In this document: in pieces, positions 63,939 to 64,000 of the stretch | How the letters are laid out: each line of letters begins with the position of its first letter | How positions within the stretch are numbered: the stretch's first letter is position 1 | DNA from: Schaalia georgiae DSM 6843 | GTDB taxonomy: Bacteria; Actinomycetota; Actinomycetes; Actinomycetales; Actinomycetaceae | Length of the DNA: 64,000 nt | Direction: 5' to 3' | Assembly (NCBI RefSeq): GCF_000429245.1 | Contig: NZ_AUBM01000006.1 | Coordinates: 193,051-257,050 of the forward strand | Translations under genes and position numbers: made by a program | Notes under the pieces: generated by a model | What the model saw: only the letters and a program-made list of their open reading frames with translations | Told to the model about the DNA's origin: nothing | The model's database searches: none

Positions 63939-64000
63939 GGTCCCATTCTAGCGACCGGGGCGGCCGGGGCGACGACGCCGCCCCGTTCCTGGTCGCACGT

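Overview
The window is a 64 kb chromosomal stretch of a very GC-rich actinobacterium. The best fit is the Actinomycetaceae (Actinomyces/Schaalia type). This is inferred from the gene families, not from any database search. The supporting features are an HspR-type MerR repressor with HAIR operators, the MurT/GatD lipid II amidation pair, a surface protein with actinobacterial anchored-repeat domains under a Zur/Fur-like box, a secreted fucosidase ending in an LAxTG sorting signal, DUF2510 and DUF4235 proteins, and many genes that look leaderless. No rRNA, tRNA, insertion sequence, prophage or CRISPR array was seen.

Left part (1-24 kb): class II aldolase, a TrmH-type RNA methylase, a HAD phosphatase, pyrE, an SDR oxidoreductase, the zinc-type surface protein, exonuclease III, an L,D-transpeptidase, a serine hydrolase with its TetR regulator, ClpB, two YbjN paralogues, two membrane proteins, a calcium-type P-ATPase, and gatD/murT.

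Middle (24-48 kb): the dnaK-grpE-dnaJ-hspR operon, a GH29 fucosidase, an RlmC-type methylase, small enzymes (VOC, GNAT, two aldo/keto reductases), an M18 aminopeptidase, an Ohr peroxidase with a promoter-embedded palindrome, a NUDIX protein with an AspT-type transporter, a PadR/ABC export cassette, and an aldo/keto reductase paired with a GalT/HIT-like protein. The same HspR product should control clpB (14.6 kb) and its own operon (28.4 kb), because HAIR sites lie at both promoters.

Right part (48-64 kb): a solute-binding lipoprotein, small conserved proteins, and a four-gene cassette with an MptD-like ECF S component, a fused EcfA-EcfA-EcfT protein and two half ABC exporters. Then come a phosphatidylcholine synthase and the purine operon purD-purC-purS-purQ-purL.

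The most unusual non-coding content is a set of long compound inverted repeats in gene gaps (3.8, 32.7, 40.3 and 47.1 kb). Each has two or three direct units followed by inverted copies. The 40.3 and 47.1 kb elements are clearly homologous. Other regulatory signals are a 60-bp-spaced duplicated TTGACA block before the P-ATPase, a strong promoter at 16.1 kb with no gene directly behind it, and palindromes placed in the promoters of ohr and the ECF cassette.
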